Part shown: positions 15,935-27,900 of the stretch, piece after piece
Position numbering within the stretch: the stretch's first letter is position 1
How the letters are laid out: each line of letters begins with the position of its first letter
Assembly: GCA_015657535.1 (NCBI GenBank)
Contig: JADHZB010000347.1
Location: 12,501-44,962 of the forward strand
From: Nephromyces sp. MM_2019
Taxonomy: Eukaryota > Apicomplexa > Aconoidasida > Nephromycida
Direction of reading: 5' to 3'
Length of the DNA stretch: 32,462 nucleotides
Made by a program: the position numbers and the translations under genes
The notes under the pieces: generated by a model
The model's database searches: none
Told to the model about the DNA's origin: nothing
Seen by the model: only the letters and a program-made list of their open reading frames with translations

Positions 15935-18900
15935 GTTAGTTACAACATACATATACATATACACTCGAACAAACATACATACATTAACAAAAACACGCAT
16001 ATATATATTGATCATTGTTTTCTTTGCTAGATTCATGAACACTTATTCTTGTTTTTTTATGTAACCTACCCGTCACATTGCTTATAAATCTAGTATTTAT
16101 TCGAAAAAGCGACTTTAGCTAGGCCTCACACCGAATTTTTCAAAACAATTTTGTTTTTAAATGATATATCTATTGGCTAAATTTTCATACACACTATAAA
16201 CAAATGCCTAAGATCCATCCACACATTTTAGAAAATCCAAATTCAGTACGATCTTTCCGACTCAATTACTTTTACGCACCTAACCAATCTTATAACTATG
16301 CAATCTGTCTATACATGTGCTTAACACTAAAGGTATCATTACGATACATCTAAAGGTAGGCTAGATCCTATTACTATAATACACTTTAATGATGTGTACA
16401 ACATTGAATCGAATGATGATGGACAACCTGGGGGTATATCACGCTTTATCACGGCTTTACAAGCTACTTCTAACAACCATCCATTGATACTTTTTTCTGG
16501 TGATACATTTAATCCATCAAGATTATCTTCACACACAAAAGGAAGGCATATGGTATGTTGAATTACACACCAATCACTTATATATTTTTTCTTAAACTAA
16601 GCATGAAGATAGCACAGTAAATAACCAATTTTTTTAGTTTATTAATGCAGCCACACTAGAATTATACCCAAGACAGATAGTATATTTACTTTAGCGTATA
16701 ATTATACATACCTTTTATTTCATGTGTGCGATCCTTGCATAGAAATCATGACATATTTTGAGTATACCAAACATTTAAGATACTATATTTAGAGCCTAAA
16801 ATACACTTCTTTAATCGGATATGTGTGATTGATATATAGGTACCTTTCTTAAACATGCTGAAAATACATACTGCCTGCTTTGGTAACCATGATTTCGATT
16901 TTGGCATTGATCACCTAGAGTATATGACTGGCTCTACACGTTTCCCCTGGCTAATTAGCAACGTTAAAGATATACATACGAACGAAACATTGGCAAATGG
17001 CATTAAATATAGATTATTTGAATGGCAAGGAATAAAGATTGGTTTGATTGGATTAGTAGAGATGGGTATGTAATGTGCAATTAAGAATATGTAGTACTGG
17101 ATGATTGAGGTTTTGTGTTTATAAAGTCATTATGTTTGTATGCTAATTTGAGACTTACCCTAATTTCTAATCTTTATACTTAACTTACAATTTCAAAAAT
17201 AGTAGCCTATTTAGTATTACCAGAGCTTATATGAAAATATTTTGGTTTAAATGTGGCTCCACTATAGTTCAAATACATACAGCTGCTACATTCATCGCCA
17301 CTATGCATATTTATAAGCAAACACACACTAAAATTCGCTCTAACACATACATATGCACTCACAAACATACCCGTATGTACATATATAGAGTGGATCGAAA
17401 CCTTGACATGTATTGAACCCTCCGATATAATCTATCAAGACTTTGTTGAAGCATCGAACGAGCTTTGCAAGACTTTAAAATCAAAAGAGGCAGAACTTAT
17501 TATAGCTCTTACACACATGAGAGCCCCTAATGATGAGCGTCTTGCCCGTGAGTGTCAGGACCTTGACCTTATACTTGGGGGGCATGATCATGAGTATTTT
17601 GGTGCCCAAAAATTTGGGAATTGTATAGTAGTGAAAAGTGGTTGCGATTTTAAAGAATTTACCAAAATAACCATATACCCAGCACTAGAGGTTCCTGTTA
17701 AACATGGTGAGGATCAAACCAGTTACCAAAGGAAATCAACGTATTCTCTAAACAAAGAAGAATTAGGCTCACTACGAGTGCATGAGGAAGAGCAAACAGG
17801 TACTTTTCTACTCTCCATAAGACACTAATAATCATTCATTAGAGCTCACTCATTTGATAACACTGTTAGCTATTTCAAGTATGCATAAGCTTTTTTCTTT
17901 AATTCTATATTCTTAAAATTTAATATATACACCAACGTTGTAAAAAATCCTTAGGATACCAAACTTCATTGCTCTATATCTTCAGGCCCTAATCAAATGC
18001 CTAGTGTACTGGCACTAGCAAACTAATATAGAATAGATATATTATGCACTTAAGAGAATTCCTTAAATTCAGACCCTTTTTCAAAATTTTTATATCTTGA
18101 TTTTTTACATTTATATATTGTTTTCAAAAAATAAATAAACTTTACACGTTTACGCCAGTCCTAGCACCATCAAATGTACCTGAAGGCTCCTTTATAATGC
18201 CAGGATTTTTTAATGGTTCAAAATTTGACTGGCAGCGCATACATGTCGACCCTAATATCTACCCTACTAATAAACATGTGGACATAATTGTCAAGAAATA
18301 CCTCAAAGAAATTGAAGAAAATATGGATGAAGTTATTGGAGAGATAGCTGATTCTATAGAAACACGATTTGGTGTGATAAGGAAGAATGAGAGCAATTCA
18401 GGGAATTGGCTATGTGATTTAATGAGGACAGAAATGTCTTCCAACATTGCACTGTTGAATTCAGGTGAGATCAATTGGTAATAATAATTCTTTATTAGGA
18501 GACCAGTGGAGAATTTTGCAATCTTTGAATTTATTGAATTCGATTCAAAACGTTACAGTAGGGCTTGTTTGTGACTAATAATGAAACTAATATATATTTG
18601 AGTTGCTTATGCATGTTTATTAAGAAGGATGGGCTTGATCTTTATTTTATTCACACATAACCTAATGATTTTATATCTACAATTCTAGCTTTTCTGTGGA
18701 ACTTATGATCATCAACCTAAAATTAGATCTTTTACTTTTTACTAATCAGTACTTTATCTAAAAACTCCATTATCAGTGTTTTATTACCCACGAAAAGCAA
18801 ATCTAAGTCGTGTGGTGATGCCAGAACGCATTTATAATCAACTCAAATTAATTCCCTCAATTTTCGCCCATAAACATTGTAGGTACAATACGTTCCGATT

Positions 18901-20090
18901 GTGAATTCAACCCCGGTAACTTTACGGCCAAAGATCTGACATCTATGCTACCTATGAATGATGGTTTAGTAGTGATTGCAATAACTGGATCTCAGGTTTA
19001 TAATTGCATATTAAGATAATAATGGCATAAATCACTCAGAGATCATAATGCTGAATCTACTGATTCATATAAAGGCTTAATACTTCCTTTTGATGATACA
19101 ACCTTTAGCATGCTCACATATATGGTGCCTGATGAATTTAACCCATGAATTAGATTAAAATAATATGTTTTAAAATATAGATACAAATTTTTTTTTCATA
19201 GTTTGGTGGATCTCACGTGTATGATTTTTATGTATAGTGATTTCTTGATTTAATCCCCAATCCTTCTTACACACACTTTTACCTAGCTTACGATAGCTCT
19301 TGAAAACGCAGTTTGTAAATACCCCAAAACTGAAGGCCGCTTTCCCCAGATTTCTGGTGTCCGTTTTCATTTTGATTCTAGAAAAGCACCAGGATCTAGA
19401 ATCTTAACTGACTCTATTTTCATATATGAAAAACAAACATCTACTTATGAGCCTATGGTACCAGATCAGACTTATTCTCTTGCAACAAAGGAATACTTAC
19501 AAAGCGGGAGAGATGGCTATGAAGTCTTTAGTACATGCCCAATCATACGAGATTCTGAGGTGAGTTTTACATATCATTTTTCTGTTAAATTTATCAGAGT
19601 TAGATAATTTATCATGTATTTATCCTCACTGTTACTTCTCATATTCTATATAACTTGTTATATCATTGACATAAATTTTAAAAAAGCCTCACTCTTGTAG
19701 CTATAAATTTAATTCTATCTGGAGTGTAATATTTATGCACTTTTTTTAATTTATAACATCCTATGCTATAACTTTTGAAAACCTGACAACACTCACAAAC
19801 ATATGACTAGCTTTTGATAGTAAGCGCTATATATAAGATTTAATGTTATATATTTTACAAATGTTTAGACAAACTCAACTCTTCAAACTATGGTACAAAA
19901 TGTATTCTCTCTAGCGCATCTAGCAAATGGGTCTACTAAAACTCACTCATATATCACGGAACATAAATTAAATCACTTCATAAATATGGACGAAAGTGAA
20001 AGGCTCTCTTCATATGGCTTTTTATACGTTGATGGGAAATATAAATTATCACCCAAAATAGATGGACGTATAAAGAATATCTCAGAATAA
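15807..20090 (+). CDS. 5'-nucleotidase-family metallophosphoesterase (eight exons, 630 aa)
   Basis: Eight exons join phase-consistently into 631 codons. The calcineurin-like metallophosphatase fold is shown by HFNDVY (60-65), SGDTF (98-102), GNHDFDFG (131-138), ALTHM (231-235) and GGHDHEYF (255-262), which supply the metal-binding Asp, His and Asn residues. The C-terminal 5'-nucleotidase domain (about 340-630) has LLNSGTIRSD and the phrase TEGRFPQISGVRF, typical of the protist/fungal/plant branch. Known: the family hydrolyses nucleoside monophosphates or related phosphoesters. Odd: secreted family members have signal peptides, but this one begins MDNKSCDNSLPN and should be cytosolic. Upstream of the ATG the in-frame codon is TAG. 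An AATAAA overlaps the stop codon and another lies at 20101, a possible poly(A) signal. Exact substrate unknown. Confidence 0.9.
16333..16552 (+). CDS. Nucleotidase exon 2 (first metal-binding motifs)
   Basis: Acceptor ACTAAAG before 16333, donor ATG|GTATGT after 16552 (phase 0). It encodes DPITIIHFNDVYNIES and LILFSGDTFNPSRLSSHTKG, the first two phosphoesterase motifs. Confidence 0.88.
16840..17065 (+). CDS. Nucleotidase exon 3 (GNHDFD motif)
   Basis: Acceptor ATATATAG before 16840 (phase 0), donor G|GTATGT after 17065 (phase 1). It joins KGRHM to VPFLNMLKIHTACFGNHDFD, as in the family, and ends GLIGLVEM. Confidence 0.9.
17389..17799 (+). CDS. Nucleotidase exon 4 (THM and GGHDHEY motifs)
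   Basis: Acceptor ATATATAG before 17389, donor G|GTACTT after 17799, phase 1 at both ends. The junction gives LVEMEWIETL, the expected family sequence. It carries the last three metal ligands: H234, H257 and H259. Confidence 0.9.
18165..18464 (+). CDS. Nucleotidase exon 5
   Basis: Acceptor CCTAG before 18165 or CCAG before 18159; both keep phase 1, so two residues are uncertain. Donor G|GTGAGA after 18464. It begins the C-terminal domain, ending MSSNIALLNSG, the start of its conserved NSG motif. Confidence 0.85.
18883..18995 (+). CDS. Nucleotidase exon 6
   Basis: Acceptor TTGTAG before 18883 (phase 1), donor CAG|GTTTAT after 18995 (phase 0). It encodes TIRSDCEFNPGNFTAKDLTS and MLPMNDGLVVIAITGSQ, matching the core of the 5'-nucleotidase C-terminal domain. 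Confidence 0.88.
19287..19559 (+). CDS. Nucleotidase exon 7
   Basis: Acceptor ACCTAG before 19287, donor GAG|GTGAGT after 19559, phase 0 at both ends. It encodes LTIALENAV and EGRFPQISGVRFHFDSRKAP, then the LATKEYLQSGRDGYEVF segment typical of substrate-pocket loops in this domain. Confidence 0.9.
19869..20090 (+). CDS. Nucleotidase exon 8 and stop codon
   Basis: Acceptor ATGTTTAG before 19869 (phase 0), 73 codons and TAA. It begins TNSTLQTMVQNVFSL and ends LSPKIDGRIKNISE. The tail resembles the PKIDGRI-type ends seen in the family. Confidence 0.88.
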   Translation, partial: TNSTLQTMVQNVFSLAHLANGSTKTHSYITEHKLNHFINMDESERLSSYGFLYVDGKYKLSPKIDGRIKNISE

Positions 20091-21756
20091 ATTTTTGAAG
20101 AATAAATTTCATAATTACTTTGATAGACTTCAGCTTTTAAGTTTAAGGCTTACAGGATTACTAGTTATCCTACTATTTTATCTTTCAATGAAATAAAATA
20201 TATTGGAATATATACAAAGTATAATAAAATGCATTACAATATTAAATAAGAACATTTCATCACAGTTTTTTACTAACTATATTCATTTATTTAACACAAT
20301 TAAGTGTAAAATAAATAAAGTGATTCACTGAATCACAATAACCTGTCTAATATATAAAACTTATTCATTTTGATCAGCATGAATACAAGAAAAAAATTAT
20401 TTAAGAGAAAAATTCCTAAGTATAATACAAAAGTCGTCTGTGTGTTATTAAATTTTATTTTTTATGTATTCGATATCATCTATTGAAGCACTATATTTTT
20501 AAAGTATTCTTGGACAGCACTCATGTTTTGAACTTACGCATCTTGAAAATACAACTTTGCTTTATGCTTAGAATTCAATCTATGCTCTTTAGGTAACTAA
20601 TAGTATAGCTTAATGAAAAATTGTTACAATAAATTTGTTTACAAAGCTGATTTATATAAATTTTAGTTAAGCAAAATGCTTTGATTCAGAAAAATAGTTT
20701 AGAAAATTAAATGATAATAGAATTTAAGCAAAGGGTTATGATGAAAAGACTTTACTAGCTTCAAAAACGTTGTGAATATTTTATGTGTTATATTGAATTA
20801 AATTTTAAAACATATGACAAAATGAAATACCAAGGGTAAAGGAGCACGAATTGAATTCATTGAGTTATCTAACTAACTGTTTGTAAAACGTGTGCAATAA
20901 ATTATAATTAATTGATAATGTTATGATAATTTAACTATTTTAGTATAGCTTCTTTAATTCTTCATAGGTAATTAGATCAAATAATTATGAATTTAATTAG
21001 TGCGTACAGAAATATTCATTTTTATCATTTTGAAATTAACAAGCTGAAACAATAATTAGTAATTTTTAAGACTCATATTAATGAATTACTGACTGAATAA
21101 CTAAAATATAAACAGTAGTTTTAAACTCAATAACAGTTAGGTTAAGATAGAGATCATGGGTTATAGTCTCAACATAGATTTCTTGATGAACTATGCATGC
21201 TTAATAAAAGTGATAAATTTAAGATAAATTAATAACCAAGTAATTTAAAAAAGATAACGAATTAACAGTATGACATGGCAATCTTTAAGTTCACTCAATC
21301 TAGAGTTGTGGATGTATTATTCTTTCAATTTCAAGAGAATAAATCTTTTTATTAAAAATTTGTTATTACTGCAGCTGCTACTAGAGGATTGCATGCAAAT
21401 GACTTTAGTCACTCCACACACAGAAGCGATAGTACTTGAACCAAGCATTGTTTATATATAAATACCTATTTCAGACTTTTCTACTTAAGTTGATCACTTT
21501 TTGACGTTTTAACCTAAAATTCACATTCTATATTAGTTTTAAACATTACTTTTACTCTAATTTATTTTAGAATTGTAATTCTTGTTAATTTTGTATTTTA
21601 AATATTATAGAATTTTTCATTTCACTACTTACTCCTTTATTAGTTTTTCATGTTAAATATCAAGGAATATTTCATCTAACTACTTGCTTCAAATCGAATC
21701 TTTTTAAACAATTTCTGTGCATTCACTTTGAAAGTCTTGTATACTAATCAAACAGT
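20091..21756. other. Intergenic region, no gene seen
   Basis: Very AT-rich, with only short chance frames, including one of 63 codons at 21270. It holds the 3' flank of the nucleotidase gene and the promoter side of the kinase gene. A TATA-like element at 21451-21466 is listed separately. Confidence 0.7.
21451..21466 (+). promoter_or_regulatory. TATA-like element upstream of the kinase gene
   Basis: TTTATATATAAATACC, 290 bp before the kinase start codon. The identical 16-mer occurs at 24351-24366 upstream of the secreted-protein gene. The role is inferred only from the match and position; such strings are not rare in AT-rich DNA. Confidence 0.3.
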
Positions 21757-23073
21757 ATGATTTTCGAAAATAAACCGAAGATACTGATTAAACTACCTAC
21801 AAATCCATCAATGATTTATGATGACACTCATGATAATTTGCTCATTAGAAGCAAACCAAGAAGCAAACCAACACACTTAAAATTTATCTGGGGTAAAATA
21901 ATAGGCTGGTTCGGAGTTAGAAGCAACACATCTAATCAAAACCGTTCATCCCTTTCAACATCGACACTCTCTCAATCTCACTCCTCTCTAGGGAGTTTAC
22001 AACCACTCACTCGCTTATCCACACAAGAAAGCTTTCAGCTAAGCAATCCCTACAATATTGATGAAACTCTGAAAGATACCAAAGAAACATTAACGAAACA
22101 AAAAAACCTAACACTTTCGGACTTTGATATCTTAAAAACACTAGGCGTGGGATCTTTCGGTTATGTGTGTTTGGCGGATTTGAAGTGCTCGGAAAAGGTT
22201 ATAAATCCAGTAGCCCTCAAAATCATCAAAAAAGACAGTAAGAAAGCTTGGGCACAAACTCGTTCGGTCAAACAAGAGAAAGAAATCCTCACAAAGACTT
22301 GCCACACTTTCATTACCCCACTATATCAAACATTTCAAGATAATAATTATTACGTATTCGTTCTACAATATATAAATGGTGGCGAACTCTTCACCCGTCT
22401 TAGGCGATTACATCACTTCGAACCTTCCCAGGCTGCCTTTTACGCTGCAGAAGTCATTTTAGCTCTTGACTATCTTCATTCTATTAACGTGATTTACAGA
22501 GATTTGAAACCTGAGAACATTCTCTTCAACTCTAATGGGCATATCAGATTAGTGGACTTTGGCCTTGCAAAACGAGTTTGCACAGACTCCCCGCGCTCAT
22601 ATACCGTATGTGGCACAAACGAATACATAGCTCCCGAGATGTTGTTGAAGAAAGGATATAGATACAGTGTTGATTGGTGGTCTTTAGGGATACTATTATA
22701 TGAGATGCTAATTGGGAATGCTCCTTTCTCTGATCCAAGCCCCTATTCTTTATTTTGTAAGATACTTGGTCAACCCACTCCTATTCCTCAGTACCTGAGG
22801 ACCTCTTCACAGTCACTTTTACATCATCTACTTTTCAAGGATCCTCACAAACGCTTAGCTAACGAAATTGTAGGTTCCAAGTACCTAAAATCGCATAAGT
22901 TATTCCGAGAAATAAACTGGAATTCGCTACTAGAAGAAAGGGCTACGCCACCTTACATCCCAAAAGTTGATGGTATATATGACTCATCTAACTTTGAAAG
23001 GTTCTCAACCTTTAGACAACCCAATAAAGAAGAAAATGGTAATAAAGCTCTTGAAGGGTTCGAAGACTTCTAA
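21757..23073 (+). CDS. PKAc: cAMP-dependent protein kinase catalytic subunit (AGC Ser/Thr kinase)
   Basis: A single-exon 438-residue protein. Kinase domain about 123-378: glycine loop GVGSFG (130-135), VALK lysine K155, helix-C glutamate E174, catalytic YRDLKPEN (247-254), DFG (267-269), activation-loop TVCGTNEYIAPE with T283 at the site of PKA Thr197, and DWWSLG (306-311). GGELFTRLRR and the tail IPKVDGIYDSSNFERF followed by a C-terminal FEDF match PKA rather than PKG, AKT or PDK1; FxxF at the very end is the PKA hydrophobic motif. Role: phosphorylates Ser/Thr substrates when released from a regulatory subunit by cAMP. Odd: a Ser/Thr-rich extension of about 120 residues at the N-terminus, no Gly2 for myristoylation, and Tyr282 where mammalian PKA has Trp196. 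No regulatory subunit is encoded here. Confidence 0.92.
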   Translation: MIFENKPKILIKLPTNPSMIYDDTHDNLLIRSKPRSKPTHLKFIWGKIIGWFGVRSNTSNQNRSSLSTSTLSQSHSSLGSLQPLTRLSTQESFQLSNPYNIDETLKDTKETLTKQKNLTLSDFDILKTLGVGSFGYVCLADLKCSEKVINPVALKIIKKDSKKAWAQTRSVKQEKEILTKTCHTFITPLYQTFQDNNYYVFVLQYINGGELFTRLRRLHHFEPSQAAFYAAEVILALDYLHSINVIYRDLKPENILFNSNGHIRLVDFGLAKRVCTDSPRSYTVCGTNEYIAPEMLLKKGYRYSVDWWSLGILLYEMLIGNAPFSDPSPYSLFCKILGQPTPIPQYLRTSSQSLLHHLLFKDPHKRLANEIVGSKYLKSHKLFREINWNSLLEERATPPYIPKVDGIYDSSNFERFSTFRQPNKEENGNKALEGFEDF

Positions 23074-24994
23074 ATATTGAACCTAATCTTGCTTTAATCC
23101 AACTTTTCCATTTCAGTGATATGATTTTTCTACATCCACATCCATTAGATCACTTTGAGTTTGTTAAACATTTGAAATTATAATTTTTAATTAACTCATC
23201 AGCAGGTGAATTTTTATCCTACCTAAATCATAGGATAAGGGCTAAAATCTAAGATACTTGTCCATAAATTTTTTTATTATCTTTCACTTTTTATTTTATA
23301 ATTTGTTTTTAGACAAAATTTTTGCTATTGCATCTATATTTAATCAGACCAGTTTTAAATTCATTTTAATTTACATTTATTATTCGTATAAATAAATTTA
23401 ATTATGCAAAATTCTAATTATTTTAAACTTTCTATCAAAAATTTGTTCCATAAAGTCCTGAAGCTTCTATATATATTTTAGTCTAAATAGTATTTTACAT
23501 AAACATTCCTTAATAAGGATGTTTTATTAAATATATTAAATATTGGCAATAGTCTTGAGCGTTATTGCTTACATATACCATGACTGAATTTCGCTGTATG
23601 GAGTGTAAATCATACCCTATGTTGAGAATAAGCAAATCCTTCTTTTACAACTAAATTAAAGTTTCTACCTTGTACCTAATTTATGTAATTTATTTAATAT
23701 AAATTCTACTACCTATCAAAATTATTAAATCGCTGGAATTGCTACAATTCTGAGGAATACATTCATAATACTACATGTATTAGGGTATATTAACAAAAAA
23801 ATGAGCAAACATATCTTGCAAAACAATTTCACAACCGTTTGAAATTGATAAAAATGTTGTGTAATATAATACTAAATTGTATGTAAACTAACAAATATGC
23901 CTATAAAATCATGCATTTTAAATAGTCCAATGGGATTTCAAATGAGACACATTTTAGGTAATTTGCATAGTAAGCGTGCTGCACTTTTGTTAAATATTTT
24001 GAAAGTAACAATTAGTAATTAAGTTAATAAAGTGGTCTGCCCTCTAAGGGGATTAAGTTAATTTTAATTGGCTAAGTAAAGTGTTGCGTTTACTAACAGC
24101 TGGTTTTATCATGTATCTTTGTTTGTTCAAGAAATTAGATCTTTATCAGAGATTATATCTAAAAAGCTTTTCGTTTGTCGCACCTCAATTATATTTGTCT
24201 TTTTAGAACCAAGCATGTTTACATAGAGAGAGCTAAAAAATTACTTAGAAGTAAAATCTTTTACAATTCGTAGATTAAATTATGTTTTTAACGACATGGT
24301 AACAGTTGTAAACTATAATTATTGTTACTAGTTGAAATACTTTATATATAAATACCACTTAGAGTAGCTGTGAATTATACATGCTGTCGCAAGTTATTGT
24401 GTGTAATTCGTAAATTCTACTTAGTCTTGCCAGATTCAAACTGAGTTGCTCAAAATTTCAAAAACTTGTTTAAATTAATCCTTTCAAAAAAGTATTACTC
24501 GATATTCCCATTTTCATCTTCTTACAAGCAATTCGAAAAGTTTGAATAATAATTTTTATAATCACAATAAATTAAATTTGAAAATATAAATTTTATTTCA
24601 TTTTACCATAAGGATAACTGTAAAATAACTTCTTATAAATCACTTAAAGATTATTGGCAAAACAAAAATAACTTAGAGGATTTTATTGACATGTCAAATA
24701 TAAAATTGAGTTTTGAAAGCCTAAAACAATAAACATAAACAACTAACTACCTACCTACCTCTAACAACTATCTGTGAGTTGGCATAAATTTGAGTACACA
24801 TTTAGAAAAGGAGGACCAGGTAAAACTTATTATGTTAGAAAGAATACTTAGATCTGAAGCAACACCTTTTAATTTGATGATATTTCAAAATATATTACAC
24901 TGATAATTTCAAACTAATAGTTACTTTACAATTCTATATTAAAACTTGTATTATTTCAGACTAAAATTTGGAATATTTCAATTTTCAAACGAGA
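23074..24994. other. Intergenic region, no gene seen
   Basis: About 1.9 kb of AT-rich DNA with no meaningful frame. It should contain the kinase 3' end and the promoter of the following gene. A TTATTTCAG at about 24952-24960 could be a 5'-UTR splice acceptor, but no matching donor is evident. Confidence 0.7.
24351..24366 (+). promoter_or_regulatory. TATA-like element upstream of the secreted-protein gene
   Basis: Exact copy of the 16-mer at 21451-21466, here 628 bp before the start codon. Candidate core-promoter element only. Confidence 0.25.
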
Positions 24995-27900
24995 ATGATG
25001 ACCAAGTTTTGCATAGGATTTTTTATTATCCTTGCCGCTTTGACAAGTAGCTATGGGGAAAAAACTAGCAGAAGCTATAGAATTGAAATCATCGAAGGAA
25101 ATCTGTACTATATTCAAGAATGCTCTCTTGATAACAATAGAATCTCTTTGTCAAACCCAGATATGTTGCAAATATACGCATGCAAAGGCCTTCTTGTTTA
25201 TTACTCTAATGACTACAATATAGATTTTTCAAATCTGTCCGAGTTCAATGACCATGACAAAACTATGGCTCAACTATTTTTTAATTACATTTCCGATATT
25301 TATAAGTACAAATCTATTGAAAATCCTACACCTGAAGAACATGAAGATTTTTGGACAAGCATAAGTAACTATCAATATTATGTAGATAATTATCTTAAAG
25401 TATATCATAGCCAGACAATTAACCGTGAAGGTGACCGATTGAAGAGTCTTTTACCAGGATTCGGTTCCAAACTTATTGATATACCATGTGAGTTAGATTG
25501 CTCTACATGTGAGTTAGATTGCTCTACATATGAGTTAGATTGCTCTACATGTGAGTTAGATTGCTCTACATGTGAGTTAGATTGCTCTACATGTGAGTTA
25601 GATTGCTCTACATGTGAGCCAGATTGCTCTACATGTGAGCCAGATTGCTCTACATGTGAGCCAGATTGCTCTACATGTGAGCCAGATTGCTCTACATGTG
25701 AGCCAGATTGCCCTACATGTGAGCCAGATTGCTCTGAATGTAATTTTGATTCCTCTAAATACTGTCAATCTAAATGCCAAGAATATAATTGCCCAAAAGG
25801 TACGAATGAATTACTAACAGACGAAGCAGTGAGGGATTTATGTTTAGAAATGCAGGGTTTACCAACTGACGATGTCGAGTACTTTATTATACCTAGCAGT
25901 GATTCAATGAACAAATTTAATGATATTATCATTGATTTGCAGTCCCTTGTTACTAACCAGTTTAAACATTCTACTTATGATTGGGTTTTGAAAATTAGCA
26001 AAGGTGTCACTGAATTAGGTATTCAATTTAGTGAAGAAAAAATAAATCCTAAACATCCGACTTTAGCAAATCAATATACTAACATGAGAACTGAAACCAA
26101 ACTAAGACGCTTAGAAGAAGCTGAACCAGATAAGCAACAAGATTCTGACCAACAAAATACTGACCCAGATAATCAACAAGATTCTGACCAACAAAATACT
26201 GACCCAGATAATCAACAAGATTCTGACCAACAAGACGCTGGCCCAGATAACCAACAAGATTCTGACCAACAAGATTCTGACCAACAAGATTCTGACCAAC
26301 AAGATTCTGACCAACAAGATTCTGACCAACAAGATTCTGACCAACAATATACTAACCCAGATAACCAACAAGATTCTGACCAACAAGATACTAACCCAGA
26401 TAATCAACAAGATTCTGACCAACAAGATACTGACCCAGATAATCAACAAGATTCTGACCAACAAGATACTGACCCAGATAATCAACAAGATTCTGACCAA
26501 CAAGATACTGACCCTAATGATGGTGAAGAACGAGAAAACAATGATTCTGAAAATGAGGTTAAAGAACAAGATAACACTGAAACTGGCGAAGATGAAAATA
26601 TATCAGCAATTGAAAAGCTATTCAAATTCATTTTCGGTTTCCCCAATAAAGGCACTATGCTTGATTTTTTTGCTATGTTTAACCCTAATGCAACTTCCTC
26701 TGACGAAAATAATTTCGCCAGCCCAGCTTTCCTTGAAAAACTACAAACATTTGTAGATAACGCTATAGGTGATATTATACAACAAGACGATGACCCAAAT
26801 AAAGGTTATGATAACATAGTTGAGAAATTTTTTGGAAATACAAAAGACTTCATTCAAGATCCTCGTACAGCAATGAAGGAAGGATTCGAGAAAATGGCAG
26901 AAAAGTTTAACATCTTTTCTGATGATAACTCTACTGAACATTCAAATATGTTTGATTGGATGGATAGCACTACAAAGAATCTAAGAGATATGCTCAAAGA
27001 TGAGGACGGTTTCAACTTTGGACATCAAGCATTAGAAAATGTTATGAATGCAACAATGGAAGATTTTAAGAGTTTCAGTAAAATTTTCTTTGGCAACCAA
27101 TTTTTCAATTTCACGGATGAAGATGTATCTGAAAGCCCTATTAAAGCTTTATTTGCACGTTTTGATAATTTTATCAATGTATTTAGCGAATGGAATTTTG
27201 TAAATGTTTTTGGAAACAACAACGAGGAAAATGAAGAGGGAATGGAAAATGAGCCGGAAAACGAAGATGAAGTATCTGTAGAGGAATTCATGGTTTCTAT
27301 AGAAAACTATATTCAAGGAGTTTTCATTTCGTTTACTGATTTGACTAGTCAATTCTTTAACAATACAATGAACCAAATAAAAGATTCAACTGATATGGGA
27401 TTTAATACGACTAAGGTTGACGAGATTTTTGAAGAAGTATTCACTAATTTCCACAACTTCACTAGCGATTTTTTTAACAGTACATACAAAGAAAGAGCAA
27501 CTAATTTAAAGGAAAATTTCCAAAGCTTTACCTCCGATCCTTGGAATCATACCCAACAATTCATTGATCAAACCTTTGATGCATTTATGGAAGGCACAAA
27601 CTCCTCGTTTATTACTAATTTTGAAGAAGTTTTTAAAAATAGTTCAATGGGTAAATTCTTAAACACTACTTTAGGTCCGTTCTTTACCGAAGCTAAAGTA
27701 TTTTTCAAAGATGCTGACAATAAATTCACACAAAGTTTCAAAAATTTGTTTGGTTCACCTGATGAAGAGGAGAATTACAATCCCTTTTCTGGTGTTAAAA
27801 ACTATGCTAGAAATATAACTAGCAAGATTGGTCATTCGTTTGAATCGTTTTTTGAATATACATCTAATTTTGATCATGATTTTGGCATATTTAATGTAAT

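Noticed and set aside
24968..24994. Nine extra codons before the secreted-protein start
   Set aside because: They begin at TTG; the ATG at 24995 directly precedes a good signal peptide.
25487..25738. CRISPR-like regular repeat spacing
   Set aside because: Repeats are directly adjacent, in frame and coding, with no spacers.
26111..26569. Antisense frame of 152 codons rich in Leu, Ile and Val
   Set aside because: An exact shadow of the DSDQQ coding repeat; the sense frame is part of a 1200-codon gene.
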